Source of the DNA: Metellina segmentata
Taxonomy: Eukaryota > Arthropoda > Arachnida > Araneae > Tetragnathidae
DNA length: 64,000 bases
Assembly: GCA_947359465.1 (NCBI GenBank)
Contig: OX375878.1
Coordinates: forward strand, 84,723,877-84,787,876
Reading direction: 5' to 3'
In this document: positions 33,486 through 46,303 of the stretch, in pieces
Numbering within the stretch: position 1 is the first letter of the stretch
Layout: each line of letters starts with the position of its first letter
Notes under the pieces: generated by a model
The model's input: the letters and a program-made list of their open reading frames with translations, nothing else
Told to the model about the DNA's origin: nothing
Database searches by the model: none
Translations under genes and position numbers: made by a program

Positions 33486-34194
33486 TATCTAAATTCAAGG
33501 ATTTTATGAGTTTTTTTTATTTAACTTAATACACACACACATACCCTATAAATATATGTTCAAAATTATTATTCTATAAAGTTTGGATCTAATTTGTTCA
33601 CACTGATAATTTTATTTCGAAAGGAATTTCCACCAAATGTCTCAAAAACGACGATAAAAAAATTTCAAGGTAATAATACTAAACCGAAGATGTTTCGCCT
33701 TCTTGTAGTTTGTTTTGTTTATGCTGCAAAACTCTAATTCAAAAACTAATCATCCCAATTCTAAACTATTTCTGTTTTTGTATTAGAAAACACTTCAGCT
33801 TATGGGCTACAAATAATAGTTCTTAAGAATTAAAAAACCATGTACCACTTACGCCTAAAATAAAATTCGACCTCCTTGTAAAAGCTCTCGTTTCTTCCTT
33901 TATTCTCGAAGTTCCTTTTACTTTATTTTCTCAGAGAAATCTTCGTTTATTTATCTACTTTTTTCTTTCGTTTTTAAGGAGCAAGGGAACGGTCACAGCG
34001 GTGTTTAAGTTAATCACTCTTTTCGAAACTTTCGAACCTTCAAAGTAACTTCGTTGAAAAATACGCCTACAGTCAATTAGGGAAACATTTTTATCGAGAA
34101 AAGATTTCCTTTCAGTTTCTGCTCTGATAGCAAGCATTCCAAAGTTCAACCTGCTTCTATTAAGCTCCATTGACTAATACAAATAGGGTTTTTA
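33486..34194. other. Unassigned sequence
   Basis: No element ends recognised. A minus-strand open frame of 71 codons at 33955-34170 has no known domain. Confidence 0.4.
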
Positions 34195-34845
34195 TCTATA
34201 TATATAATTCTCTTACGTGGCACGCAAAAAAGACGTTATTTGTTTTCGCGTTTTGGCAACATTGTACGATTCTTTGTTTATCCCAAAGCCTCGCGCTTCA
34301 ATTGAAATTATAGCGTTATCGGATGAAATTTTATTGAAAAACAATGAATTTTAGTCGAGCTGTTGCAGTATATAATAGAAATTAAAGAAAACGGAGGATC
34401 TTTTCAGGGTTATTTAAAAAAAAGGTCCGTTTCGGGGCAAACTATTATAGTTCAACAAGACGCTTGCATTACAACTTTCGACAACAAACTCAATGAAAAA
34501 GCGTGGGTGGCTCGAGTGCTGGGTAAATGTACACACAACCAACATGCTGGGTTTTCAATTTCCAAATCAACGCTCACATTTCGAGTCAAAATTTGCTCAA
34601 AGTTTCCATTTGAATTCTGATTCTAGAGGTACTGTAAATATCTTTTCTGAAAAACAGCATAAAATTTAGATTTGAAAAATATTTTTTTGGAATATCATAT
34701 TTTGTTAACAATTCCTTCTGCTAGGACACATGTCTTCATTGATGCGAGTGAAGCGAGCATAGGTTCGCACAGCGAACCAATGAGGATTGCGAAGCAATCC
34801 TCTGGGGGTTGGCGAGCGTTAGCGAGCAGGGGGCGGGCCCCCTAG
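34195..34845 (+). mobile_element. Non-autonomous Helitron, type H1
   Basis: Starts TCTATATATATAATTCTCTT after A and ends GGGCGGGCCCCCTAG before T. Two perfect hairpins precede the end: GGTTCGCACAGCGAACC (34762-34778, absent from the copy at 20754) and GGATTGCGAAGCAATCC (34784-34800). A short open frame at 34363-34620 (about 85 codons) is also present in decayed form in the other copy, but I recognise no domain. Confidence 0.88.
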
Positions 34846-34930
34846 TATTAAACTAATACACAATACAACGGGGTTCTAGATAGAAAACTCCTTTTTGTTG
34901 CCACATCAAAATAATATCAAGAAAGATAAA

Positions 34931-37524
34931 TCTATATATAAAAAATTCAAATACCATTCACTCACTCACTGACTGACTGACTCACTCACTCATCACTGTA
35001 TCTCAAGAACTACAAGTCCTAGAAAGCTGAAATTTTTCAGGGTGATTATTCGTATACCGTAGAGATGCACTAAGTTAGGATTTTGAAAAATTCGACTCCT
35101 AAGAGGACTAAAGGACTTAAGGCCATAGCCAAAAGCAATTTGAAATCTCCATAGAAATAACATTAAGTACAAAACTATTGCTGTTCGCAGCTCAGATTGC
35201 TTTACCAGTGTTGATGTAAAAACAATTTTTTTAACAAATTAAATTATAATATTCATGTTTGAATTGATTTTTTACTTCTTATCATGATGAAAATAATATT
35301 TATAAATGTTTAATTGATGAAGAAAGAATATTTAGAACATTTAATTTTACATTTACTTAAATTTTGTAATGGAACACGAAAATCCCAAACGATAAACTCA
35401 AACATCGAGTATAAAACGATTGCTGTACGCAGCTCAAATTACTTTACCAATGTTGATCCAAAAACAATTTTTTTAAACAAATTAAATTTTAAAATTTATG
35501 TTTGAACTGAATATTTATTTATTTCTATTAATGTAAATAATTTATAAATATTTGATTGATGAAGATAGAGTGAGAGAGAATATTTAAAGTATTTAATTTT
35601 ACATAGCTTACATTTTGTAATGTAACACGAAATCCCATAAGTAAAACTCATTGATCACAAAATCGTAATTTTGCTTTTCGGTATCTGGCAACGTCAGAAT
35701 TAATGTTTAATTTGATTTAGAATTCTTTGTTTGGGTATTTGAGTTGAAAGCGAGATGTTGCGGTCATATTTGAGGATTCCCAAGTATTATAAAAATGTGT
35801 TCTTTTTGCTTATAAATCATTGTATTTATCAATATTGTCTTTTGTCGCGAATGGTTCTATTAGAATATGTTCAGAAAGTCTAAATTTAACACCTTAGAAC
35901 AGATTTTTTTATTATTATTCTGTATTTGTTTTTCAAGGATTAGAATTTGGTTTCTGTTTGCTTATGTGTTCCGATATATTACCTATTGCAGAAATATTTT
36001 TCAGGAGTTATATTTTAATGATTTATTTATTTCCTGCAAAATATCACTAGACATGGGGGATATTCCTTTGTGGTATATGTATATTTTAACCAACTTTCTT
36101 TAAATCTCTAATTTAATACGTAATAGTGTGAAGATTACTGTATCATAAAATAAATAGAATATACACATCGAAATACTATTTAAGCTTGTAATTTCTTATT
36201 TTAAAATAACAAGTAAATTTTAAAAATAACTTTAAAATAAGATGGGTTACGAAATTGAAACGGATGGTCATACGTTGTAGTTCAAATATATTTCAAAATT
36301 GATATAGCTTTATATTGAAAGACGACTAAAATCAAATAATTTTTTTTTCGTGTTTCATGGGTAATATTGAAAGTTGTATATACTTCATAGTCAAGGTAAC
36401 ACATCTATGATTCTAAATAGGTACGTGCTTTCTATTTAAAAACTGAATTTTTGAATTTAAAAAAGTACTATAAAGGTTCAATTTAAAACTGTATGTCAGT
36501 TGGAAAAAAAGGGAATTTTAAACAAGAATTTGTTGGTATTGTAATAATATCACAGAAATATTGAAATATTTTGTCTTAAGTGACAAGGTCGAAGTTGCTT
36601 ACTCTACTTAGTGAAGCTGTTCTTACCAACTTAGATACATGTGAATCATTCGTTGAATGTAGTGCTTTTCTTTTTGTAAAAGCGTTGTAAAATCAACCTT
36701 CTGTTTAATAAAACATTATTACCGATTGAGTTTAATTTGTCTACACTGATGACATTTATTTCTGTCACAATCTCCGTTATTTCACATGCCGCTGAATGGA
36801 ATTTCTAGGAAAAAATGCGTTTGCTCCAAAATGAATGAGTCACGAATGCAGTAAATTTTTAGCCCCTTTGAACGAATTGAACGCGGGTTAATATGCAGCC
36901 TATCATACTCACAGGGTTTTAAAAATATGTGTATCAAATCTGGTGTAGATTGATCAAAAGGTGGATTTGTATAGAGAACAGACAAACGTGAACTCTGCTT
37001 TATATATCCGCATAAGTTCCGTTATATATATTAAGTTCCGTTATTTTTATTAATAATTTAATTTTCCATCCATCATATTGATGATGAAATTCGAAAATAT
37101 TGCATACTAGGTGCAAGAATGGCACAAGTAAAACTAATTCATAGGAAAACTTAGTGCATGAAAGTGTAAGTATAATAAATATCCGCCAAAAATTCCCTAT
37201 TTTTACTGAAAATGAATGCGCGGGAATATTCGTAGTCACTTGAAAACTCAAAATCAACTTCTGTAGTAGTAACATTAGAAAAAAAAACTTTCAGCAGAAG
37301 TGCGACGAACATGAAATGGATTATATAGTTGGATACAACATAAATGTATATTTGCGTCCGAAGTATAAATTGTAGAAGCGATGGAGCAGTTTAAATGGAT
37401 ATTAAAATTTTTTTTTCCGTACACTTAAATTAATCTAATATTCTTTTATGAAAAATAATTGATAATGACTTTTTAATCAACATATTATTAATTCAACCCG
37501 AGCAAAGCCGGGTATTTCTGCTAG
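34931..37524 (+). mobile_element. Helitron, type H3, about 2.6 kb
   Basis: Starts TCTATATATAAAAAATTC after A, with a CACT/GACT simple repeat (34958-34992) just inside, and ends in the hairpin-like CCCGAGCAAAGCCGGG plus TATTTCTGCTAG before T. No Rep or helicase motif is visible, so it is non-autonomous. Open frames of 63-91 codons (for example plus 35867-36103, minus 37000-37275) carry no recognised domain. The two ends were paired by type, not by a matching copy; they could belong to different elements. Confidence 0.6.
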
Positions 37525-37974
37525 TAAATAAATATAACTCTGAAACTAAGGAAGCTGACATTATAATAATAGTCGTTTGCGAAACAAATATCAAATTCGT
37601 AATTTTAAAATAATTATTGTTTGTTAGAATACAAAAATATTGTCTTTAATTATGAATAAATATCGTTTGTAAAACATATTTCTGATATTTCACTTATGTT
37701 ACTCGTTGTGTTACTTCCTCACCAGTACATCAGACTTTTGAACTCAGCTCGTGAATTTAAAAACGCTCTAGCTATTTAACTTCCCGCAGTTAAATATTTT
37801 TACTGTGCGCAGCAATTTCCGTGAAAGTATTTCATTTATTTAACTTTAACCATGATATAGACGATAAAAAATATCATTCACGTCTTAGCAAGTATTTCCT
37901 TTATATAAATATTCAATGTACGGACGGATAGACAAATGTTGGCGAGCGTTAGCGAGCAGGGAGAGGCCCCCTAG
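37525..37974 (+). mobile_element. Helitron remnant with H1-type 3' end
   Basis: The 3' end at 37930-37974 reads GGCGAGCGTTAGCGAGCAGG, then GAGAGGCCCCCTAG before T, matching H1 ends. No 5' terminus was found; the upstream 400 bp are AT-rich. Confidence 0.6.
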
Positions 37975-39584
37975 TTTATAATAAAGGTCTTGAGAATGAT
38001 GCGTCATTTTACTGTAGTGTTGCATTTTATGTGAGAGTCATTTTCAATGTAAACATAAACAAACAATAGAAGAAAAATACTCCCGGTTAAGAAATACTAC
38101 CAGAACTGTTCCAGACACAAAATCTACGTACTGGCGGTCATTATAGAAACAGGTCTAGTACAGTTTGAATATTGACGAGTAGGGTGAGGCTTTACTGAAT
38201 TTGGCGAAAGATGGTTTGGCAAACGGGATGATATGTGATATCAGGTGTAGACTTTCTTTCAGCGACAACAGACAGGTACAGACTTTCTTTTTGAAGCCGT
38301 TCTCCTAAAAGACAAAGTTTGACGATACTTTTCAATAATAACTGCTGAAATTTCACTTGTGTAACACATCAAATTGGGCCTCAAGTTACCAAACATGTCA
38401 TCAAAACACTAGCACCTCGGTATTTAGCTTCACGGAAAAACATTCACGTTGCACAAGCTCAGTGTATTTTTGTTTTACAAAGTATTAAATCTGACGTCTT
38501 TTTTGCAAGCGTTCCCCCGAATGATTTCTTCAAGGTTAGAACTGCATCAGTAACTTGCAATGGTGAGGAAGAACTCTAATAAATTGGTTTCGGATTCTCC
38601 CATACACAGTTTTATGACTTGTCTGTCTGAGGTGAACACATGTAATCAACATCCCACACTCCCTCCAAATAAAGTTAAAAGCATCGGCGTGAAAACTTCT
38701 CACGCCGCACCTCATAAATAGATTACTTTTGTATCATATCGCGGGAAGTACTACTAAGCGAAGACTATCATTTCGTCTGTTATAATAAATGTCCTTTTCC
38801 GACTCTCTTTGGTTAAGTAAAGGCCGTCTGTAGATAAATCAGGAATGCGCGTTTTATGAAAGCAGCTTTCATTTTGCATAGAGCGCACCAGCTACATTTT
38901 CAGACGGAGTAGGCTTAAATCATTGTTCCTTCTTAAAGGTGTGGGATTGCTCAATTGCCGAGTTCTGTGAAGGAAACTGAGGCTAGTCAGACTAGGATAT
39001 AGGTCTTGAGCAATTTCCATGCATATTTTCAGAAGTAGTTGCGATGCGTTCTGCAAACGAAACGAAGAACAGATAAAGAAGAAAGACGCAGCGTTTTTTA
39101 ACTTTTTTTCCATTCATAGTTCACAAACTAATTAATAAAATTCGGCGGAACACCAACAAAAATTATATTTTTTGCCTGACAAATTTGAAATTATTTGATT
39201 GATCTACAAAACAAATAAAAGTCTCCAACTGTTTACGTTCAATTGGCGTATGATTGATTGGTGGATCTGACTCATAGTTTGTCGTTTTCTGACGTATGCG
39301 TTAGCAGTTATTACGAGTTTAGGGAACCAAATATATTTTTTTCCCAATGGCGGGCACATATGAACTTAATTATTGTCCACTGCAAGGTCGGAAGTGATGG
39401 CCACTTGTGAAGGAGCACCCAGTGGGAGAACCGTCTTTGCTCCTAACAAAGACAGCGAACTAAATATAAATAAACACATTTGTCGATTTTTGTATAGCAG
39501 CCTTTTTCGAGGCGAGCTTACTATCTTTCTAAAAATGTACTTTCCAAGATTATTTGTCTCCTCATCGGTAATTAGTAATTGGTA
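37975..39584. other. Unassigned sequence
   Basis: No recognised elements. Open frames of 73-74 codons (minus 38892-39113, plus 39373-39597) have no known domain. Confidence 0.4.
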
Positions 39585-39712
39585 TTTTTTTAATTAACGT
39601 CGTACTAGAGCAACACAACGTGCTATTGACGACGGTCCGGGATCAATAACCTGAGGGAAAGATCCGAGGATAACACCACATAATTTTGAACCACGGTAAG
39701 ATGACGAGTCTC
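39585..39712 (-). repeat. SINE family A, 3' domain only
   Basis: Reads TTAATTAACGTCGTACTAGA, ATTGACGACGGTCCGGGATC, TTTTGAACCACGGTAAGATG and stops at GACGAG; 5' truncated. It is followed by unrelated sequence. Confidence 0.8.
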
Positions 39713-39904
39713 CTCATCGGAGTCGCAGAACAAGGATGGTAACACGGAGTGATTTTTGAAGCACGACCCGGATTGCATTTCTATTCGTCGTGATTCGAGA
39801 ACCGATTATGGTGGTGCGTTCCAAGTGGTTCAATCGGTTTTCTTATTTTTCTGAAGCAAAAGCGAGCTTTACAACCCAACTCAAGTGTCCCCCACTTAAG
39901 GAAA

Positions 39905-40222
39905 TTGAATTCATGCCGCACTAGAGCAATTCAGCGGGCTATTGGTGAAGGTCCGGGATCAATCACGAAGGAAAAGATCTGAGATATCTCCTCGTAATTG
40001 TAAACGATGGTGAAATGAAGAGGTCAAACCTGAGCTGGAATCCCACTCTCCAAACTTCCACGTCACTCCAATGAGAGGACATTTTAGATCATGAAAGATT
40101 TAACGTGCAACAGCTCCCACGAACTCGACGGTCTTTGGTTGGATCGAGTTTCGAACTCGCTACCCTGCTGTTGCTAATCCACTGCTTTTCCTTTCCAACT
40201 GGGCTACCACGATCCTCTACCC
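39905..40222 (-). repeat. SINE with variant head, minus strand
   Basis: Read in reverse: head TAGCCCAGTTGGAAAGG and GCGAGTTCGAAACTCG, core CAAAGACCGTCGAGTTCG then GGAGCTGTTGCACGTTAAAT, and the standard 3' domain (GAGAGTGGGATTCCAGCTCA). It shares the alternative head of 57365-57450. Confidence 0.8.
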
Positions 40223-41442
40223 AACTAAGAAAGCAATAGGTTGACTAAGTGGCGTGACTTTTAAGGATCAACGCTATTACGTGTAACCAGGCGCAAAAGA
40301 AATCTATTGACACATCAAAAGTCGCTACTAAAGTCGCCCGTATAAAAACGTCTCATGTCTCACTCACCAAACGCTCTGCTCCTTGGTTGGTTTAATTGAC
40401 TCTGGCATAGATGTTTAGTGGTGATTCGGAATTCATTTTAACCCATAAGTCCCTGTCGAATTAGGCCTGGAACAGCAAAATATGATCGCAGAGCAACAAA
40501 AAAACCCAAACCGACTAATCAACGTATAGATTAATTATTTGACGTGTATTTCGTGTTTTGTTATACAAGATCGTGTCGTATCTGCATTTGATGTTTCACT
40601 CCTGTTTGATTCATATTTTGCTTCCACGGGCAAACTGAAATTTTCCACATACTGGATAAACTTAGTCCAAAGACTGGATTTGATCCAGTGTTTGGAGAAT
40701 CCTGAACAAGAGGTAAGAAATACAAAATAGAGGAAATCAAACATGAAAAACAGCTTTTAAATACATTTTCCTAGTTCTAGAGTAGTGGTACGACTATAAT
40801 CAGTGGTATGTGCGCTGTTTTTCACTGCAACTAATAGTATTAGATTAAAAATGTGGCTTTGCAAGTTTTAAAATCCTCTGGTACATTGCATCATCTTAAA
40901 AATCATCATGTTCAAGCTTGTTCGGCAATTTTTAAGGACAAAACATTTATATTATTTCTTATTTTTTCATTTCTTCTTTTATAAACATCTTGCTTTTGAT
41001 TAATTATACAATTGACATGGACAACATTTATTTATCATCTGCAATTGACGTTTACAACGTTTATATATCATGAAAACCTAGAATGAGGGATTATTGTTGT
41101 AGAGTTGTGTTTACTTCCTAAACCTTAAATCCATAAACATAAAAAGTAGTGGAAACCTAACTTTTAAACGTATGACTCTGAATTCCAGAAAATACGCTAT
41201 AATCAAACAGTAAACGATGTTTTTACTGCAACAATTCTCATTTCACGGGAAAAGTTGTTTTACATGTTTTGACAAGTTTTGTAAGTAAATATATTTGCTA
41301 TCATTACAATCCATTGGGGTTTTTCAACAGCTGGTTTTGATAGTTTTCAAGATATTATAAAGTAATATCATTAGTTTACTGCTTTTAGGCATCTTTTTAC
41401 TTGATGAACTATTAAATTGACATTAGAAATGTTTAATGCAGG
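40223..41442. other. Unassigned sequence
   Basis: AT-rich with no paired ends. A 63-69-codon overlap on both strands at 40535-40744 has no known domain. Confidence 0.4.
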
Positions 41443-41525
41443 TGGGTTGTTGAGTCTCTGTATCATTGGAACAACACAACGGCTACTGTCGACGGTCCGG
41501 GATTTATTCCGAAAAGCGATGTTGA
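41443..41525 (-). repeat. Short SINE family A remnant
   Basis: GGAACAACACAACGGCTACT and GTCGACGGTCCGGGATT correspond to the last 80 bp of the family. Everything upstream is lost. Confidence 0.6.
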
Positions 41526-41878
41526 GAAACTCTTAAAATAAAAACTTACCATAAAAGAGATGCTATTATGCAAAGTCGTGAATTAATCTCTTTAGACATT
41601 TAGAAAGAATATAATCGCTTTATGGGGGGTAAGCTCTAAATAAAAAAGAGAGAAAAATTGCAATGAATTTTATCAGCAGAGCAACTTGAGATAAAATAAT
41701 CTTAAAAGTCGTCAATGCGACAACCGAAAATTAAAAAACAGCTAAAAATATTTCAGAAACTAATTTGAATGATACCAATTTAATTTGAATGTAATATATC
41801 TTCTCGGGAACTGTAAAAAATGATATTCAAAAGTTATGGTAAACTCTGCTAGCTATGTAATGGTAATATACTTGTATA

Positions 41879-43637
41879 GAGGAAGACGGGGTACAATGAA
41901 ACAAAATTTACAAATTAATTTTTCCTATCCCCAATTTTGCATGCACTAAAATATAATTAATTCATACTTTTAATCTTGTATTTTACCCATCTAAATAAAT
42001 TTTTATTTGGTTCTAAACAATATCTTTATGCTTGAAAAATAACAAAAAGTAAATGTCACATAGTGTTTCATTGTACCCCATATGCCGGGGTACAATGAAA
42101 CACATACTGGGGAACAATGAAACACTCCAAATGATGCAAGCAATTTTCACCCCATATAGTTTATTTTAGTCACATTTGACTTATTTAAATTTATGATTTC
42201 TCCAACAGAATACATTTCCTTGATTCCAACAGAATACATTCCTAACAGAATGATTTCTCCAACAGAATACATTATGTTTCAGTTCACCCTCCTTGATTAA
42301 AACATACCTAATCATTTATACAGATACTTCTTGTGTCACACATGTTATGTGTGGATATCTCATTCTTAGTACTTCGGTGATCAGCTGGAGCTGGAAAATA
42401 ATCTGGATCATCGTCAGAGTCTGTAGGAGATAGTTTCTTTTGAAAACAATACTTTCTTAGTTTTTTCCTCTTTTTACTTTCTAATTGCTCAACAAGAGCA
42501 TTTTTACTGGCGTGGTTAGAACAAAACTCTTTTTATTTTCTGTTTTCCTACTCTTACTACTTTTCTTGTACCAGCCTTAGGGTAAGGCTGTATCTCTCGA
42601 GGAGAAATATATTTCCTCACAGGTTGAGAGCTAGTGCATGGTGTGTGAACAGTTGCTGAACAATCTGCAGTCTGTGACTCTGATCTACTAATGGCAAGAT
42701 CCACCACTTCTGGATTTTTGGGTTTTGTCTGTCTGGTCTTCAGTTTCATTAGTCAGCTCTTCAGTTTCATTGATCTGAATATGGAAATAATTTTTAGTAG
42801 GACAAGGCCTATATGACATGTACGAACACAAATAATCTTCTTCACAAAACATTTCTCTATTAAAAGGCCATATTCCAGTCGCTGAAAAACCTTTTGTAAT
42901 ATTTAGTGGAGTGAAAGACTTACAATAAGCAATGCCAAGCAAAGAAGATATCTCATATATAGATTGTATGACTTGGATTACACAGCATCCAATCATTTGC
43001 AGCTAGATTGAAGAAATTTTTAAGTGATTTGAACACAGTTTTGTCTAAAGGTTGCAATTTGTTACTGGTATGTGGGGCAGGGTTACAACAATTTTGTTAT
43101 CTTTCGTAAAATTTAGACTTTATTTATATTAGTGACAACCAGTAATATGTTATTTTATATCAGTGATATTATATTTACCAGTGATATATTACTTCAAGTA
43201 AATGCATTCACCCGGGGCACAATGAAACAGGTTTCATTGTACCCCGTCTGCAAGTGTTTCATTGTACCCCATACTGAGGTTACTAAATAAAACAAATTTT
43301 CAAACATCTAATATTTATTTTTTTTTAATTTTGGTTTTGGAGGTATGAAGACAACAACACAAAGATAACAATGTATAGAAAAAATAATTATTACATATAA
43401 CAACGAGGAAAAAGAAACAAAATTACTTTTAGTAAAGAAACTTACTTTCCATGGTGAAAAACCAATAATCTTCTATTGCTAATGTTGTAGAAGTGCGAAT
43501 GTATCCAAATCACATCAGTAATTGGAACACATAGTTGCATAACATGTATATAAATTGCAACTTTCTGTGACAAATTTTACTGATTTTAGAAGTAATGTTT
43601 CATTGTACCCCTTGTTTCATTGTACCCCGTCTTCCCC
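41879..43637 (-). mobile_element. Pogo-like transposon with nine 15-bp iterons
   Basis: TA at 41877-41878 and 43638-43639. The ends are GAGGAAGACGGGGTACAATG and, reverse-complemented, GGGGAAGACGGGGTACAATG. The motif GGGGTACAATGAAAC or its reverse occurs at 41888, 42065, 42087, 42109, 43214, 43231, 43256, 43597 and 43614, seven exact and two with one change. A partial transposase lies on the minus strand. The 1759-bp size and missing N-terminal part show internal deletion. Confidence 0.8.
42516..42996 (-). pseudogene. Pogo/Tigger-type transposase, C-terminal part
   Basis: The first frame (42996-42688) contains SFTPLNITKGFSATGIWPFN followed by MFCEEDYL, the block that closes the DDE domain in pogo, Tigger and jerky-like proteins. 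After a frameshift near 42720 the second frame (down to 42516) gives KYISPREIQPYPKAGTRK, a tail typical of the same proteins. Catalytic Asp residues are not present in what remains. Its presence supports the pogo assignment of the enclosing element, and indirectly of the related elements at 8660-13755. Confidence 0.8.
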
Positions 43638-43639
43638 TA

Positions 43640-44223
43640 CATGACGTAATTTAATAATATTTGGAAGTGCAGAAATTAATCTTTACTCCGCATTTTTAAC
43701 AATTATATAATTATATAAAAGAAATTAGAGTCGTTCCTTTTGAATTCTGGCTAAAAGGACTAATTTTTAGAAGGTATAACACAAATAGTAGTTGGTACAA
43801 TTCAAGATACATGTTAGAGATAAATACCTAAACACTTATTACTTTAATCGCACACAAACTTAAGCAATATGTTGTTTGAAAATTTACTAAATTCACACTG
43901 TCACACTCATATTCGTATAATATATTAGTTTCAAAATATCGCTTCAAACATAAATAACATCTAATATCAATCAGATATAAAAAATAATATACTACATATA
44001 TATTGCTGATAGTGCTTATCTTTGATCAAGACCAATAATAAATATGAATGGGTAAACTCTAAATTTTACACGAGAAATTTTTTCTTACATGTTCAATAAC
44101 GCACTTTTTCTTAGCTCCTTTCCTATAAGACGAAAGTGTTAATGACGCTTACGAGCCATCTTAAATCAAATATAAATTAACTCTCTTTTATTTATATAAT
44201 TCATATAAAAATCTTTAAAATTA
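43640..44223. other. Unassigned AT-rich sequence
   Basis: Nothing recognised. Confidence 0.4.
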
Positions 44224-44715
44224 TCTCTACTATTATAAAAGGAAGTGTTTGTCTGTGTATTGTACGCAGTGTCCTGACGAATCTATGGCACTTACAATAA
44301 TGAAATTTGGTACACAGATAGTCCATATTCTTTGCAATTTTTATATCTCGCCCGAATTTTAAAATTCAATCTAGAACATTTTAAAATTAATTTATTAATT
44401 TTTTTATTATTTTTAATTTTTTCACCTTTTTTTCTTAATTTTGGAATGTGACGTCATGGAAGAAAGGAAAGGATTTTGCGATTTTCGACCCCTGGCGTCA
44501 CAAGCGTTTTCGTCTAAATGCCTTTGGAACTATGCCAAATTTTCCGATTCTAGTGTTTCGATTTACGTTGCCTATTGAGTTCGTTTGCGAAGCAAACCAA
44601 ATGGGAATACGTAGCAATCACAGTAGGGTTGGCAGGCGTCAGCAAACGGTGGTCATACATGTCCCCACGAAAATAACTATCACGGGCAACGCCATGATGG
44701 CCACGCAATAGCTAA
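44224..44715 (+). mobile_element. Helitron with H2 ends and an internal H1-like 3' end
   Basis: Starts TCTCTACTATTATAAAAGG after A; ends CACGGGCAACGCC, then GGCCACGCAATAGCTAA before T, as in 30952-31492. Between, at 44583-44660, is a decayed H1-style 3' module: hairpin GTTTGCGAAGCAAAC, then GGTTGGCAGGCGTCAGCAAA. An 87-codon frame covering this region (44448-44711) is probably chance. Confidence 0.7.
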
Positions 44716-44819
44716 TAGTATATGTTTTAGGGTTTAAAAATAAAGTGATGTAAATGTAACAATGTTAAGAGTATGTAAATGCATCTGTTTCTTCATTAAC
44801 AGCACTCATATTATGAATA

Positions 44820-45400
44820 TTAATACGAATCTTCCATGACATAACAATAGTTAAACGATAATTCTGTGATAAGTTAAATGAGGAAGACATTTTCGCCTCC
44901 ACGAGATGCACAGTGTAAACCGCAAACTGAATCGCGAAATATGCATCTTTCGTGCTTAAAAATAGATGTGTGATAAGCTAAATGAATGTGAATTTTCCCC
45001 CTCCACCAGAGTCGCAATATAAACCGCGAACTAAATCCCGAGTAGGCATATTTCATGCTGTAACAATAGACAAACGGCAATGTTGTGATAAGTTAAATGA
45101 GGCTGGCATTTGCGTCTCCGCCAGAATCAGAAAGTAAACCACGAAATATGCATCTTCCGTGCCATGACAATAGACAAACGGCAATGTTGTGACAAGTTAA
45201 AAGGATGACATTAACGTCTCTAAAATCAGAATGAAACCTACGAAACCAGATGGCGAAGTAAGCATCTTCCTTGCCATAACAATAGACAAAAAGCAATACT
45301 GTGAAAAGTTAAATGCAGGTGATAATTTCTCTTCCACCAGAATCACACTGTGAACCTTTAGCAATATAACAAAGCAATACTGTGATTAGTCGAAACGTAA
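44820..45400 (+). repeat. Minisatellite, about 105-115 bp unit
   Basis: The anchor GATAAGTTAAATGAGG-like block occurs at 44868, 44972, 45087, 45191 and 45302, with a decayed copy near 45385. Each unit also has TAACAATAGACAAACGGCAA and AAATATGCATCTTCCGTGCC. Units differ from each other by substitutions and indels. Confidence 0.85.
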
Positions 45401-45830
45401 ACGCACACTTTCTGAACCCCCGCACCCAACCAAAATACTAAATATCTCTATCCCCGTCCTCAGACCACTTTTCTTCTTTACCGTGACGATACGGCATGCC
45501 GCCGATTCCAAACCCTCCCCTAAATCAGCCTAATGGAAAGATTATCGTTTTTATTGTTTGGGGGTCGACCGCGGTCTCTGCCCCATCCCGCAGCCCTGAA
45601 TAATTCATGAAATAAGCTCTAAGTGGCTGATGTCACCGATCTTGTCTTCGCACCCTTTCAATTGATGTCCAACTCCCAGACCATCGTCTTTCAGACACCG
45701 CCGCTCGGTCGAGAAAATGGAGACGGGATTCGTTTGAAGAGTTGGGCGAAATCTGAAGGACGAACGGAGTTTTCTCATTTGTATTTATTTGGAAACCGAA
45801 AATAAGAATAAAATAATCATAACTCACGAA
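45401..45830. other. GC-rich island
   Basis: Higher GC with CpGs between AT-rich flanks (for example GGGGGTCGACCGCGGTCTC at 45560-45578). Overlapping 60-64-codon frames on opposite strands (45623-45827) have no recognised domain. Confidence 0.4.
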
Positions 45831-45956
45831 GCTTCTTGAGATGGGATTTTGGTGCGAGCTGAAGGAGAAGTTATAGATGGGAGAAAAAGAAATTGAAATC
45901 CGTCATGTTGAATTGAAGGCCAAAGTAGATCATGCACGGCACTCGTAAAGAAATAA

Positions 45957-45960
<4 letters not shown>

Positions 45961-46011
<51 letters not shown>
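45961..46011. repeat. CT microsatellite
   Basis: About 25 CT units interrupted once by TTT. Confidence 0.98.
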
Positions 46012-46014
46012 ACT

Positions 46015-46103
46015 TGTTTGAAATTTTATCTTTGTTACTTCAGACAGTTTACACTAATTGTTTGAAATTTTATCTTTGTCACTTTATAAGTCGCACACTA
46101 ATT
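46015..46103 (+). repeat. 44-bp tandem duplication
   Basis: TGTTTGAAATTTTATCTTTG at 46015 is repeated at 46059; each copy continues to CACTAAT with a few differences. Confidence 0.85.
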
Positions 46104-46303
46104 TCAAAATTGCGTTGTATGGCTTCTTTAATCTTTAACTGCTGTCATATGTCTCACAGACCCCGAGTCATTTTTGACAGATCGCTTCCACCCCTTAAAG
46201 TGAATATTGGTCACTGTCCTATTCAGTACCTTCCTACTACGTCCTACTGAATCCACATTCCAAGACTGGTTTGGCTGCCCCAACTATTTCGTGTTTTACA
46301 CTA

